The notes: generated from the sequence alone by a model not told the origin. Counted from the first letter of the stretch, positions 11,556 to 23,940 are shown. The stretch is DNA of 64,000 nucleotides from Gongronella butleri (GCA_025201375.1 JAIWZP010000044.1:181301-245300), one strand, 5' to 3'. Program-made: numbers and translations.

Positions 11556-13079
11556 TATGATTGAGGATAAAAAAAAAAGATGACAAAAAAAATCTTGAAA
11601 AAAGCTTGGTTTATATTGAAAAACCCAAAATACATTTTGCTTGCACTGAAAAACGATCGTCATGCAATTACTGATCATTTGCTTGCTAGTTGGAGAACAA
11701 CGAAAATGGTCGTGCTGGACGTATTTGCACGTGTTGCACTTTCCACTTGTAAAAAAAAATATTTATTGGAAGGGGGTCCATTTTTTTTATCGCGGTGCAC
11801 GTTGCCGCCCCTTTCCAATTATTTATGCAACCTATTGCCCCCGCACTGCCCTCGCCCTGTATTTTTTTTAAACCCCTTTTCCTGCGACACGAGCGCCGCA
11901 GCCGCTTGAACCCCATTCTCTTTGACATTACAACCTGCCTTTTTCGGATGCAGTCGTCGTCAAAACGTGACAATGGTTCACAAAAAGAAGGATTTTGCAA
12001 GTCATTGTTTGACGTGTCCGCTTTTTTTTGCCCCCCGTAGGGTCACTTTTGAATTTTTACTCATTGCTTCAAAGTATGGTTGCTTGCACAAAGAAAATCA
12101 AAAATGAGAAGCGTGAAACGATAAAAAAAAATGGTGTTCCCTTCATTCTTAATTAAAAAAACCGGCCCCAGCATCCTATGAACGCTGGTGATGTCATCAT
12201 ATCATAGACGATGAGTGTTACCAAAACGTTGGTGTAACACCATCTTTTTCTTGTTTTCCCCCTTTCCAACTCTGCATTTTTTCAACCCATTAGCCAAAGG
12301 ATGTTACCATGGCCATGTTCAATGTTACAACAAGCAGAACTACTATCGTCGTCCGCTACTAGACTCTGCTGTTGCCCTTGCCTTTTTTTTATTTTTATTT
12401 TTTGACCCCTATTCCGGCGAGTCGAACACCAGTAGCCCGGAACCCCGCGATCGTCGGTTCTGCTACTGCCTCCTTGTCATTACAACCTGCCGTTTTTGGA
12501 TGTAGCCATCGTCAAACGTGGCCGATGGGTTTGCAAATTCATTGTTTGACATGTCCATGTTTTGGCAGTCGAGCCACCCCCTCCCCCCTCCCTTTTTTTT
12601 CACCCCTTGCTTTCAATTTCCTTCCATGGACTCCCTTGACAGGAGAAAGCAAGTGTCCCAGGATTGGCAAGACCCATCCAAAAATTGGGGTTGTACCCAA
12701 GTAGAATAGCCACAAGGGTCAAAATTCATGCAAGCAGCAACATCATGACAGTTGAACAGGCACCATTCAAGTTTGAGCCCTATGGATTCGTTGAAAAAAG
12801 CAAAAATGTCACAGTAGCAATGCCAAGATCCTCGTTTTTTTTTTTTTTTTTTTTTTTTTTTTGGAAAGCATGAATTGGTCGAAAAGCATAAAAAAACTTG
12901 TCGGTGAGCTGTGCAGACAAATGATGTTGTAGCACTCTGGCTCTCGAATGGCAGTGGTTTTATTCTGAAGCACCATAAGTAGACGCAAATAAAATAAAAA
13001 AGCGCTAAAAATGTTCATTTCGACTGCTTGACGGGCGCTTCAAAGCCTGCTGACTCATGTTTCACGCTCGCGCTAGAAT

Positions 13080-13440
13080 GCAAGCGATACGCCTTCATTT
13101 GAGCCTACCCTTGCTGCATTGTGGTCGCTGAATGGCTCGCAATCACCATTTTCGAAAATCGTGAATCTTCCAAGGGAGGCAGTCGATGATTGGAAAATGG
13201 GCAAATTTGAGGTCCTCGGGTCGACGCGCCATTTAATCAACATGGTCATCGTACATCGTTCACCGACAGAAATCAAGTAAAGTCCAGGGATGCACTGACT
13301 GGTTCTCACGTTAAATGGTGAATGAGATAATCGGCGTCGCGCGCCATCTAGTGGCTGCAGGACTGCAAGAGTCGACTCTTTTGAACGACAATAGCCGCAA
13401 GCGTCGAAAAAGTGCGCAAATCATTTCAGATTGAAAAATT
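13080..13440 (+). repeat. Foldback-family repeat copy
   Basis: It shares the outer end GCGCCATCTAGTG...CTCTTTTGAACGACA and a CGCCATTTAATCAACATGGT-like interior with 7345-7960 and 17423-18660. It ends about 360 bp before the importin alpha start. Confidence 0.65.
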
Positions 13441-13797
13441 GTAAAGGAAAAAATAAAATCAAGTGCTCAAGGAATGACTCGAGGCCCGATTCATCAATGC
13501 TAGGTTAAAAAAAAGTTACAGACAGCACAGAGTGGCTGTCATTAGCTCCTGTGACGGAGTCAGTGACCAAAAGCACGTCGATGCCATCCTTTCTTTTTTT
13601 TTTTTTTTTTCCAATAGTGACCCGAGTTGCTGTTCAACTGTAGTCTGCCTTTTTTGGACACTGGCATCTTTTCCAAAAAAAAAAGGGGGGTTAGTATGTG
13701 CAACCTTTAAATGAAAAAGAACAATAAAATCATAAACTGGCATTTTTCTTTTTCTATTTTCTCTCTTGTATTTGCTACGACCCTTTTTTTTCAAAAC

Positions 13798-15639
13798 ATG
13801 GATGCACGAAAAGCTCAATTCAAAAACAAAAATGTATTCGACAGTCAAACGGTGCTCACCAGGCGACACAATGCGACAATTGAAATCCGGAAACAAGACC
13901 GCGCCGTTCATCTCTTGAAGCGACGCAATGTCAATCCCAGTGCCCAGCACGACAGCGACGACGAAATGGAAGATGTCTATGGCGTGGACGTGCAGCAACC
14001 CAATGCCAATCCTGGAGCGTCACTGGACGGCGACGACGAAATGGAAGACGCCTCTTACGTGGACTTGCAACAACAGGTAGTCTTGCAATTTTTTTTTTTT
14101 TTTTTTTTTTGTGGGGATCGCACTTAGTCTTTATAAAATAGGTGCCACAAGTCATGCAGGAATTGGCGCATGCGATGGCCAGCGACCAATTGGACTACCA
14201 ATGCGAGGCAACCAAGGCACTGCGTGAAATGCTGTCAAAGCAAGTTTATCCGCCCATTGCGCAGGCCATTCAGGCCGGCCTCGTTCCGAGACTTGTGCAA
14301 TTCATGACTGTCCAGCATCATCGGCTACCTGTAAGGCAGGGAGGGGAGGAGGAAAAGGAAAAACAATGAAAAAAAATTTCATTGTCTAATTTTTTTTTTT
14401 TTTTTTTTGCAAGCTTGAGGCTGCGTGGGCCATTACCAATATCGTCTCGGGCACATCAGAGCAGACGCACGCCGTCGTCGCGAACGGCGCCGTGCCCATA
14501 TTGATCCACTTGTTGTCCAGCAAGAACAACAAAGTGCAAGACCAAGTAAGCAAAAAAAAAAAAATTATCGCGTCTCGAAAAACTCATATTCTTGAAACAA
14601 AAAGGCGGTCTTGGCGCTAGGCAATATGGCTGGAGAAAGCCATAATTTGCGCGATCACTTGCTGACGCAAGGCATTGCAGCGCCTTTGCTTGCTATGTTC
14701 GGGCAAAGGCATTCCCTGAATGAAGCCCGCAATATGGCGTGGACGCTGTCAAACTTATGCCGAGACATCCGTGAGGAACATTGGCACTACGTAAAAAAGC
14801 TCTCCTACCCCCTAAAAAAAAGCGTGTCCCTTGCTCAATGTTTTTTTTTTTATTTTTTTTTTTGTTTAGCTGTCTCCCGCGCTCCCAGTGCTTGCGACAA
14901 TTCTTTGGATCATAAGTTGTTGACCAGTGCATGCTGGGCAATGGCCCAAATTGCAAACGCTGGACCCGTGCCGGCCCACGCAGTGATGGAAGCTGGGTTC
15001 ACGCGGAGATTGGTCGGGCTCACGCGTAGCACATCGAAAGACCTCCGTGACGCCTCACTAGGCCTGCTTTCCATCATCGTGCAGGGCGACGATGCGCAGT
15101 GTACACAAATCGCCCTCAATTGCGGGATCCTTGGTGACCTGTGTGCACTGCTGAACAAATCCTCAACCCAAGCTCAAGCTTGCAAAATTTTGTCGAACAT
15201 TACAGCTGGCACGAGCAATCATGTGCGCATGGTCATGGAGTGTGACATTCTGCCAAAGGTTGTTCATCTGGCTGCGCATGGGGCCATGGAGACCCGGAGT
15301 CACGCTTGCTGGGCACTTGCCAACGTGTGTTTGGCAGCAATGGCCAGCCCGGACATTGCTACCTACGTCGTGTCAATCGGCTCCGTGACACCACTTTGCG
15401 ACTTTTTGGCCGTCGCCGACAATAAAACGACTTCCCACGCCTTGAATGCCATCCGCAGCATTTTGTCCGTCGGCCAATTGCACGTGCTAAATGCCACAGA
15501 CGCCCCAAACCCGTACACCCAAATCATTGAACAAGTCGGCGGCATGCAAACCATCGAAAAGTTGCAAACACACCAAAACCGTGAAATTAGCAAATTGGCC
15601 ACTATCATCGTAAACACCTTCACTGACGACGAATGCTAA
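13798..15639 (+). CDS. Importin subunit alpha (karyopherin alpha), with one apparent frameshift
   Basis: It is the nuclear import adaptor that binds classical nuclear localization signals and importin beta. Exons read as 13798-14076, 14142-14330, 14414-14545, 14605-14790 and 14870-15639. The first exon has an importin-beta-binding-like basic stretch ([27 protein letters not shown]) and then an acidic linker in which DDEMED...VDVQQ/VDLQQ occurs twice. Armadillo repeats follow, with the characteristic Trp/Asn series [29 protein letters not shown] and ACWALANV. The last exon starts in the frame reading [12 protein letters not shown] and continues in another frame reading [12 protein letters not shown], so one base is missing near 14907-14912, in or beside a TTT run. 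The summed exon length is one short of a multiple of three, as expected for a single deletion. Restored length would be about 518 residues, normal for the family. An assembly error is as likely as a real mutation. Confidence 0.85.
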
Positions 15640-15857
15640 TCTTCCTTTTGTCTGCCCTTCCTTTTTGTCTATTCCTTTTTTTCTTATTAAACGTCAAGTT
15701 GTAAAAAATTGCTTACATACACATAAACTACATGCCAACAAACAAAGTAAAAGGACACACACCTCACAGCGCAACAACATGCACACACTCAAAACAAAAA
15801 AAAAACGTCATCCCAAAAAAAAGTTAAAATATCCCCCAAAATTTGCAAAAAAAAATA

Positions 15858-15931
15858 TGGGCTTCTCCGGGAATCGAACCCGGGACCTCTCGCACCCTAA
15901 GCGAGAATTATACCACTAAACCAAGAAGCCC
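15858..15931 (-). tRNA. tRNA-Pro (AGG anticodon)
   Basis: On the minus strand a 7-bp acceptor stem (GGGCTTC/GAAGCCC), D arm with GGTTTAGTGGT, anticodon stem CTCGC/GCGAG with loop TTAGGGT (anticodon AGG, reads CCU), and T arm with GGTTCGATTCC are all complete. There is no intron. A T run follows the 3' end and acts as the Pol III terminator. Confidence 0.95.
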
Positions 15932-17276
15932 TTGATGAACAACAATCCAAGAAGAAACCCAAGACTCTTCCATGAAGTTTTTTGAAAAAATCAGAAAAAC
16001 ATGCAAACATCATTTTATGGCTACCCGGTTGCTGTCTTGGCATGGTGCGTGCTGTGTGTGCGTTGTGGGGTTGTCTTTGCTCCCGATTTGCGTGTTGTGC
16101 GGCCAGATTGCATTCGAGTTTAGGCCCCCGTGCGCGGGGTTGCAATCTTTTTTTTTTTTTTTCACGAGTTTTTTTTTTTTTTTTTTTTTGCACAATTGAG
16201 GCGCCAGGGTGGCATCCGGCATGCTGTTGACACACCACGCCTATTCAGGTACTTCTGTAGAATTTGAGCCAATTTGAACATGTACAAGTAAAACGACTTG
16301 CGTGTGCGCGCTATTTCTTCAATGCAACACGATGACATCTTAACAATATGGGATAGGAGATCGACTGCATTAGCCGTCTGTTCATGATAATGCATTCAAG
16401 AACGTTCTGCGGATCGATCGATCATGCCGGTCGGTGCTGATCAAACAGCGGGGTTGTACTGAAAATAGCGCTGAAAGAGTGGCCAGCTGGAAAGCTTTTT
16501 CAATTGGACCCAAATTGGCCTTAAAAGGCGACCGAGGCTGGCACTCTACGAATCTAAGATTTCACAGCGATCGGTGATCAGGATCTGTTTTTGAGAAACG
16601 AGGTACCTGAAAAATCAAAAACAAGCTACATTATATCCTGATGCACTTGGGCAAGCAGTTCCTAATTTGAACCATGTGGTGCGCAGGCACTAAGAGGTGC
16701 ACCCTGGCACCATTGGCATGCAGTAGTACTATAGGAGTTTGCGCGTATTTCTAGGGGGAAAATCGCGCCTTGACACTAGCCGGTATGATCGATGCGCAAA
16801 CGTTCCCGAATGCATAAGCGTGATCAGGTGCCAAATACAATCGACTTTTAATTCCATTTTGATAGGATCTCATCGAGTTGCATGGAAGAAATAGCGCGCA
16901 TACGCAAGTCTTTTTACTTGCATGTTCAAATTGTCTCAAATTCGAGAAAAACTCTTGAATAGTCGTGGAGATCTCGATCAACAGCGTGTCAGATGCCGCC
17001 CTGGCGCCTCAATCATGCAAAAAAAAAAAAAAAAAAAGGTGATTGCAACCCCGCGTACGGGGGGCCAAACTTGACCACAATCTGGCCGCGCAACACGCAA
17101 ATCGGGAGCAAAGACGACCCCACAACGCACACACAGCACGCATCACTCCAGGAAAAACCCGGGTAACCATAAAATGATGTTTGCATGTTTTTCTGATTTT
17201 TTCAAAATTTTCATGGAAGAGTCTTGAGTTTCTTCTTGGATTGTTGTTCATCGAGGGCTTCTTGGTTTAGTGGTAT
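15932..17276. repeat. tRNA-Pro-linked foldback (inverted repeat) element
   Basis: The left arm (15932-16430) and right arm (about 16778-17254) are reverse complements at roughly 70-80% identity, separated by about 345 bp. The left arm abuts the 5' end of tRNA-Pro. The right arm abuts a 22-nt copy of the same tRNA 5' end (17255-17276). T/A tracts lie inside each arm. One arm keeps a 60-codon frame containing EEIARTRKSFYLYMFKLAQ, and the other keeps a damaged version of it. Confidence 0.75.
17255..17276 (+). pseudogene. tRNA-Pro 5' fragment
   Basis: The first 22 nt of the tRNA-Pro gene (acceptor 5' strand through the D loop) are identical here, then the match stops. The T arm and 3' acceptor are absent, so no functional tRNA can form. 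Confidence 0.85.
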
Positions 17277-17399
17277 GCTCCGGAAAAAAACATGGAGATA
17301 GATCACACAACTGACGTGGCAAGCGGCAACTAGGGTCGATATACATGTTTTTCAATTGGCTGTCGATGAAAACTATTTAAAAAATAGCCTTGTGCTCTT

Positions 17400-20300
17400 T
17401 GGTCTAATGATTCTCGCACGTTTTGTTTAAATGCGTCCACACTTGCAGCCTTGCGCTCACTAGATGGCGCGCAATGCCGATTTTCAAAATAGCGAATTTT
17501 CCAAGGGGCACAGTCGACGAGTTCAAAATGGTCAAATTTAAGTCGTCAGATCAGCGCGCCATTCAATCACATGGTGCACGCACGTCATTCACCGATATCA
17601 GTCAGATAAAATCCAGGGGTCCATTAGGCGGCTTGCGAGTAAGCGCAAAACTCTGCGAATTTTCAATGCAAGGTAAACTCAACGAGACTTGCCCGCAGCG
17701 CCCTAAAAGTTATTTCATCAAAAGATCATGGCTTGGTGCGTACGTGGACATTGGTGATCATTGAAAAAAGTACTGTTTTGGCATTTTTGACACGGATTCA
17801 AGATCATGGACAATTTTCGACGCGCGAAGAAGCGTGTCAAACGTCATGCTGGACGCGACTGTTCTTAATCAATCCACACATCTGACGTCCCGCTTGCTTG
17901 TGGACGCATCATCGCGGTTCTATCAACGCGTTTTCACGCGCAATTCGCGGTTGGTATAAAATCTGACATTGCGAATCACTCGTCAATAAGCAAGACGACG
18001 ACGCCTCTGCTTTTTAGCATTTTCCGTGGTTTCTCTATGCGCATGGAGAAACCACGGAAAATGTGTATAATAAGCAATGTTCATCTGGTGGATCGCGAGC
18101 AATTTGCAAATTCTGATTTTATTTGAGTCGCGAATTGAGCGGAAAAAACGCTTCGAAGGGATCGCGCTGACGCGCCCACTAACAAGAGCGACGCCAGGGA
18201 CTTGGATTTGATTGGGATTAGACTCCTAACACCTGACGAGTTGCACGCGTTTTCGCGTGCCGAAAATTGTCTATGGTTGTCAATCCCTGTCAAAAATGTC
18301 AGAAACACCGCTTTTTTCATTGATCACCAGTGACCACGTACGCCCCAGTCCATGCTATTTTTGATGAAGTGACTTGCAAGGCGCTGCGGTCAAATTTCAT
18401 CGAGTTGACCTTGTAGCTAAAATAAGATATCAAAGGCATTTTACGAGAAAGCTAGTCAATGGATTGGACCTTTGATTTTCAATCCATTTCTATCGGTAAT
18501 CAAGGGGGCAACACCGCGTGGTTGAATAGCGCGGCGATCCGCGGACCAAAGTTGGTGAAATTTTTCCAGTTTCCAATCTTCGGCTGTACCCTTCGGAAAA
18601 TTCACAATTTTCGAAAATGGTGATTGCGAGCCATCCAGCGCCTACAATGTAGCAAAAGTGGGCTGGCTCAAATGAACGCTTGTCGCGTCAATTCTAGCGC
18701 GGGCGTGAAACATGAGCCAGCAGGCATTGAAGGCACCACTCAAACAACCGAAATGGATATTTTTATCGCCATTTGCATTTTATTTGCATCCAATGATGGT
18801 GTTCCAGAATAAAATCACTACCATTCGAGAGCCAGAGTACTGCATTATCGTTTGTCTGCGCAGATCCCAACGAAGTCCCTTTATGCTTTTTGACCAATTC
18901 ACGCGTTCCAAAAGAAAATTGAGACATTGGCATTGCTGCTGTGACATTTTTGCCTTTTTCATCGAATCCATGGGCTCAAAATTGCATGGCGGACACAGCT
19001 GGTAGGTGGCATTGCTTGCATGATTAAACATGTCAAACAATGAAATTGCAAGCCTTTTTTTTTTTTTTGGACCATGCCATGTTTGACGTTGACGACATCC
19101 AAAAAAGGCAGCTTGGTGTAATGACAAGGAGTAGCACGGATCACGGGGTTCCCGGCCACCGGCGCTTGTATTGCAGGAAAAGGGGTACACAAAAAAATAG
19201 GGGGGAGGGCAAGGGCAGACCAGCGGCCGCTATTAAGCAGCTTTGCTTCTTGCAGCATTGACGCGGTCATGGAAACAAACGCAAAGGTTACAATTTCCGC
19301 GTGATGGGCTGAAAAAATGCAGAATTGGAAAGAGGGAATTCAAGAAAAAAAGGTGGCATCTGCACCCGCGTAGCGGCAACACGCACCGAATTTCATATTG
19401 ATTGTTCTTGGGTACCGATCCTGCAACAACACCGGCATACCGGGTGCGACTCACAGCTGGGGCGATTTTTTTTTTTTTTTTTTTTTTTTTTTTGCAAATG
19501 GAGGATAGTGACGATGACTGCACCCAAAAAAGGCAGTTTGTAATGACAAGGAGAGCCGACAATCATGGGGTTCCGCGCCGCTGGTGCTCATCTCGCAAAA
19601 AAGGGGTCCAAAAAAATGGACAAGGGCAGAACAGCAGATGCCACTGACCAGCTCTGCATATTGTAGCATTGACGCGGTCATGGAACCAAGCGCAATGGCC
19701 ACATTTTCTGGGTGATGGACTGAAAAAAAAATGCAAAAAGGGGAAAAGCAAAAAAAAAAAAAAAAGACGTGGCACAGCCGCAACGCGACGACACGTAGCG
19801 AAATTCGTTTTGATTGTCCTTAGGTGTGCCGATCATATAACAACGTCGGCATTCCGAGGATGCTGGGACGTTTTTTTTTTCTTTGATTGTCAAAAGACAA
19901 ATCCTTTCCCATAAACATATTCCTTTTTGAGGGGTAAGGGAAAAAAAAAAAAAAAAAAAAAGAGTGAGAGGCGAGCCGCAGCCGCGTGTGCCACAAATTT
20001 CGTTGTTCTCCAACAAGCAATCAAATGGCCAGCAATTGGACGACGATCCTTTTTCAAGACAATCAAAATGTATTTTGAGCCTTGCAGGAATCGCCACTTT
20101 ATAAACTTGGCTTTTTCCATTCAAGTTTTTTTTTTCATCTTCCTTGTTGTTTTCATCTTCCTTGTTTTTCATCTACTTGTTTGTTATAATCCGTGCTGCA
20201 ATCATGTCAACCCCCCCTGTTGGTGTCCATGAGGCCATCAGTCTCATCAGGCCGGTGATTCTTGATACCTTCACCAGCTTGCAACTCGACGCGACTCAGC

Positions 20301-20715
20301 TCAGTACGGACCCGGAGATCAGCTTCCTTGTTGGCGACACAATCACTCAAGAGACGTATAATGTACATGAGACGATCTTGACGGCTGGTCATTTTGCAGT
20401 GTCCGACGAGCAACTTATTCAATTGGGCTGGGAGATTTACCAAGAAACCAATGAGCCCGCGCCGGAAGGCCCTCCGCAAGCGTATTTCTACCTCCGGTCG
20501 TTTCCCGTGCCCCCGCAAACAATGAAAGATGCCATTGACATGCTGTACGCGGGAAATGAGGATATCAAGATCGAAGAAGTTGAAGTTTGGCTGGCATTCA
20601 TGCATCAAAATCCAAATTCAAACGTTCCTTTGAGGTAAAACCCCCACCATTTGAATTGGGATCATCGTCCAAGAGATAGTTGACTGATTTTTTTTTAAAA
20701 AAACGCCCAGATATG
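17400..20715 (+). repeat. Right arm of a large inverted duplication
   Basis: This is the counterpart of 11.1-13.4 kb in opposite orientation. A unit of about 250-450 bp is repeated within it (about 19040-19460 and 19500-19870, sharing CAAAAAAGGCAG, GCATTGACGCGGTCATGGAA and adjoining blocks). The arm ends with the intact orphan gene whose truncated paralogue ends the other arm. Confidence 0.65.
17423..18660. repeat. Palindromic foldback element
   Basis: The left half (17423-18035) and right half (18045-18660) are inverted copies. The centre is a near-perfect hairpin, ATTTTCCGTGGTTTCTC / GAGAAACCACGGAAAAT, at about 18018-18061. The outer left end carries CACTAGATGGCGCGCAATG, the reverse of the end seen at 7345-7960 and 13080-13440. 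There is no transposase, so it is probably a non-autonomous element. Confidence 0.7.
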
Positions 20716-23318
20716 TTGGTACTTGCACGCAATCGACGCCGCAACAGCGGTACGACGATGACATGGACACAAGACAAGGACTTTATGGCAAGCTGATGGC
20801 CATTCTGCAAGAAATTGACAATGCGACGTTTATGAATGGCACGGTGCTGTACCTACCGCGGGCGACAAGAGACGGTCAAGATCAAGCCCTGGTGGATCTT
20901 CGAGAACGCGTCCTCATCGCGTATTTTGGGCTGGAGCGCCTGCTCAACCAACAACCGGGCGGCACCTTTTCGTGGTACGAACCGAGCCAGCAATCGGTGG
21001 ACCGGCACACGAACGCGTATCCGACCAATTTCGTCAATATGTTCACTCAAAATGCCGTTCCAGTGGAGCTTACAGCTGATCTTGAGCAATGGTTGTCTTT
21101 TACCGGGGATCTGATTGATATGCATTCTACGGTGCCGCCCCATGAAGATTACATCGAGGACACCCTGCTCGAGCAGGCTGGCGTGACCTATCAATATCGT
21201 GGCAAGACCATCTTTGGTTTCATTGGCGACGACATCACACGGCATGACATCACACGCAACATCTCCATGTTTAGCGAAAACGAACATCACGCTGGCCATG
21301 TTCTCTGTAGGTCGCTCAAACGGGTCGCAAACAACTTTGATGCCTCTGGAAATGTGCCTGATATGGAACCCGGCACACCTTGGATTTCCTATGCGGACCT
21401 GTTCCCTTGGTGTGGTCCGCAAGGCACTATTCAACCAGCCATCGAGCAATTGCGTATGTATGTGCGCGCAACCAAGCCCCTTATCATTTCGACGCTTGGT
21501 CACTTGGCGACATCGGTGGCCGTCGCGGACTTTATACACCATCATGGCCTGACAGCGGCTACAACTTTTGTTGACATTGCCGGTGTTCCGCGCCGTGCGT
21601 TTTACCCAAGCACCGACTGGGTCAATGCCGACGAAATGACTGACCACGATCCCGCAGACGCCTGTATTGTAATTCCGCAAATGCACCCAGGTTATGCCAA
21701 GCATCTGCCCCTCAGCCATCACATGCAGCAGATTGTTGATTTGGGTTTCAAGATCCAGCTCATTTGCGGTGAATTGGTCATGCAACATCTCGATTCCCAG
21801 CACCCGGTGACGCCGTCGCACCGGCAAGTGGTTGACGCGATCTGGCCGCAGATCAATCCCGAGTCGCCAGGGGTGATCCCAAGACTGCGTGAGGCGTACA
21901 GGGACCTCAAGATCGCCGTCGCCAACCACAAGTTGTATCTCCAAGAGCGGCTGGTGCGCCAACACTCACCCAATGTGGCCGGTGTCGCATCGGAAGCCAA
22001 GTCACTGGCGGCGCAGCTGCGAATCGCGCAAAACGAACAAGCGCAAGGTCCTGCCAACAGCATCCAGCGTCAAGCGCAGGTGCGTCGCCTCTGGCGCGAA
22101 AACCGGCCAGATCTGCACGTGTTCCATTCCCGAAACGACCAAGAAGCATGGATGCATTGGGCAAACAACCTCCAACAGGGAACCTGGTTTTACCCGAGCG
22201 CCCTCCGGTTGTCCGCAATGGCCAACGATGACATCCACCCATTGGCCAACGTGCTTCGGCGTTATCCTCCGCAAGGTGCCGTTGATGATTCGTGGATGAA
22301 TGACGAGGACCAGGTGCAAGCAGCGTTTGGACAATGGGTGACTGACATGTTGGCCCGCCTACCCCATGGTTTTTTCTCGTCTTCAAGCCAAGTGCTCCAC
22401 GTGGTCGTTCGTTGGGAGCGTGAATCTCTTGCACAAGGCCGAGCGTTTTACCCAGAGCGTATGGAATACATGTCGGTCACGGAGAACCGCCTGCTCCGCA
22501 TCTCGCGCACCAACCCGTTGTTAGTCCGCTGGAGAGATCCCAATGACGCCGATATCCAGGTCTACATCCGCATGCGCAATTTTGACCTCAATCGCCGCGC
22601 GCCTTTGGACGTGCACATCCGTTTCTTGCCCGGAGGCATTGGATTCGACGACTTGCAAGGCAACCCGCTGCTTGGCGTCAATGGCCGTCGTGTGGTGCTT
22701 ACCCTGGCGGCCATCGACTCCATGAATAACAGCCATGTGATCCGACGTCTTTGGCGATTCGAGCGGCGACAGTTGGGTGATGATGTTCCCGAACCTCAGG
22801 AGTGGATCTTTCCCGAAGGTCATCTTACGCGGGCGCCATTCAAGAACAACTCGACGAAAGCCATGAGGGAATGGGTCGACGGGGTGTTTGAATCCGACGC
22901 CATTTTCCTGCTTCGAGAATTTTTGTTGGCGGAGTATCCCACAGGTGGCAAGCTCAATACCGCGCACAGCGATGAGGTCACAATGCGCGGAAAAATGCGC
23001 GGCAAATTGCGTGGCTCGCATCGCGTTGCTTCAACTTTTTCCGATTGGTTGCAAGCAAACCATCTCGCACACCCGCACCGTGCCCAATGGCTGACCTGGT
23101 GCGCCAATATCAGACAATTCGGCAGCCATTTCAAGAATAATATCGCCTTTTTGCGCGAACGCACTACAATCGCAACGCACAAGTCGTATTTTCCGAATGG
23201 TACCCCTGACCAAACTCTGTACCTCATTGAGTTTGGTCTCCCAATTCCTGAACGACATGGACCTGGTGTGCCCCTCCCCGTTGCTGAGCGTCCTCGTCCT
23301 CGCGCACCCCGTGAATGA
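20204..23318 (+). CDS. Orphan protein of about 1012 residues
   Basis: Exon 1 is 20204-20634 and exon 2 is 20711-23318, with one 76-nt intron (GTAAAA...CCCAG). The frame is intact to TGA. I do not recognise the family. No signal peptide or membrane segment is visible, and composition is that of a soluble globular protein. The N-terminal domain (about 1-145) occurs alone in the inverted duplicate at 11.2-11.6 kb, and the intron after it is in the same phase there, so it may be a separate domain. Later parts contain a helical charged region around EAKSLAAQLRIAQNEQAQ and a Pro/Arg-rich tail (VPLPVAERPRPRAPRE). A methionine at 20763 could start a shorter protein, but the domain match to the paralogue supports the upstream start. 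Confidence 0.75.
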
Positions 23319-23940
23319 GCGTTCTACAACTCATTAATAGCTTTGTTTTTTTTTCGCTACATATAAAAATAAAAAAAGGCACCCCTTTTTTTAAAAGGGA
23401 AAAATAACTTTGATGACTCTCTTCTAATGCAATGACTGGGCTTGTAAAAAAAAAAAAAAAAGAAAAAAAAAAGCGCGATTGGCTATCATTTTACCTTCCA
23501 CCGCGGCATGACTACGTGAAATAGTGGTAGAGTTTTGTTGGATGTATCAAATCGATACGTTTGAGGATCCGCATGGGAAAGCCAAAAGGACGATAAATAA
23601 CACGGTCCATCTGTTTGTTGAGCTACCAATGGTCGCAAGTATACATATTTATCTTTTTCAAGCGATTGACACGAGAAGAGCGTGTCACAGATTCGCATTG
23701 TCTCACGGCCCGGCTCGAGTCAAGAGGCGAGCGCGCGCAAAAGGTTCATGAACCCGACGCGTTTGGAGCCATTCACGCGCAATACCGCGACAATGGCGCG
23801 TTGAAAATTAAAAGAAATGAACTGTCAGGTTCCAGCCTGACAAAATTGCCCACATTTATTTTTTTTTTGTTTTTGCGTCGCCTTGCCTTGGTCCTCGCCG
23901 CTCGCACACGTCCCTCGCTCGTCGCCTGATCTTCACTCAA
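23319..23940. other. Intergenic, no gene supported
   Basis: A and T runs follow the orphan gene (23345-23475). Short open frames on both strands show no family features. Confidence 0.5.

Larger units (their letters stand above)
11100..13440 (-). repeat. Left arm of a large inverted duplication
   Basis: This arm corresponds in inverted order to 17.4-20.7 kb. 11182-11555 matches the first exon of the gene at 20204. 11600-11710 matches 19990-20090, 11780-12560 matches 19020-19760 (including a unit of about 250 bp present twice in each arm), 12740-13080 matches 18650-18990, and 13085-13200 matches 18590-18660. Similarity is patchy and moderate, so the duplication is old. Confidence 0.7.

Noticed and set aside
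20853..21965. 370-codon open frame on the minus strand
   Set aside because: It lies entirely antisense to the orphan gene, whose exon 1, intron phase and paralogue support the plus strand.
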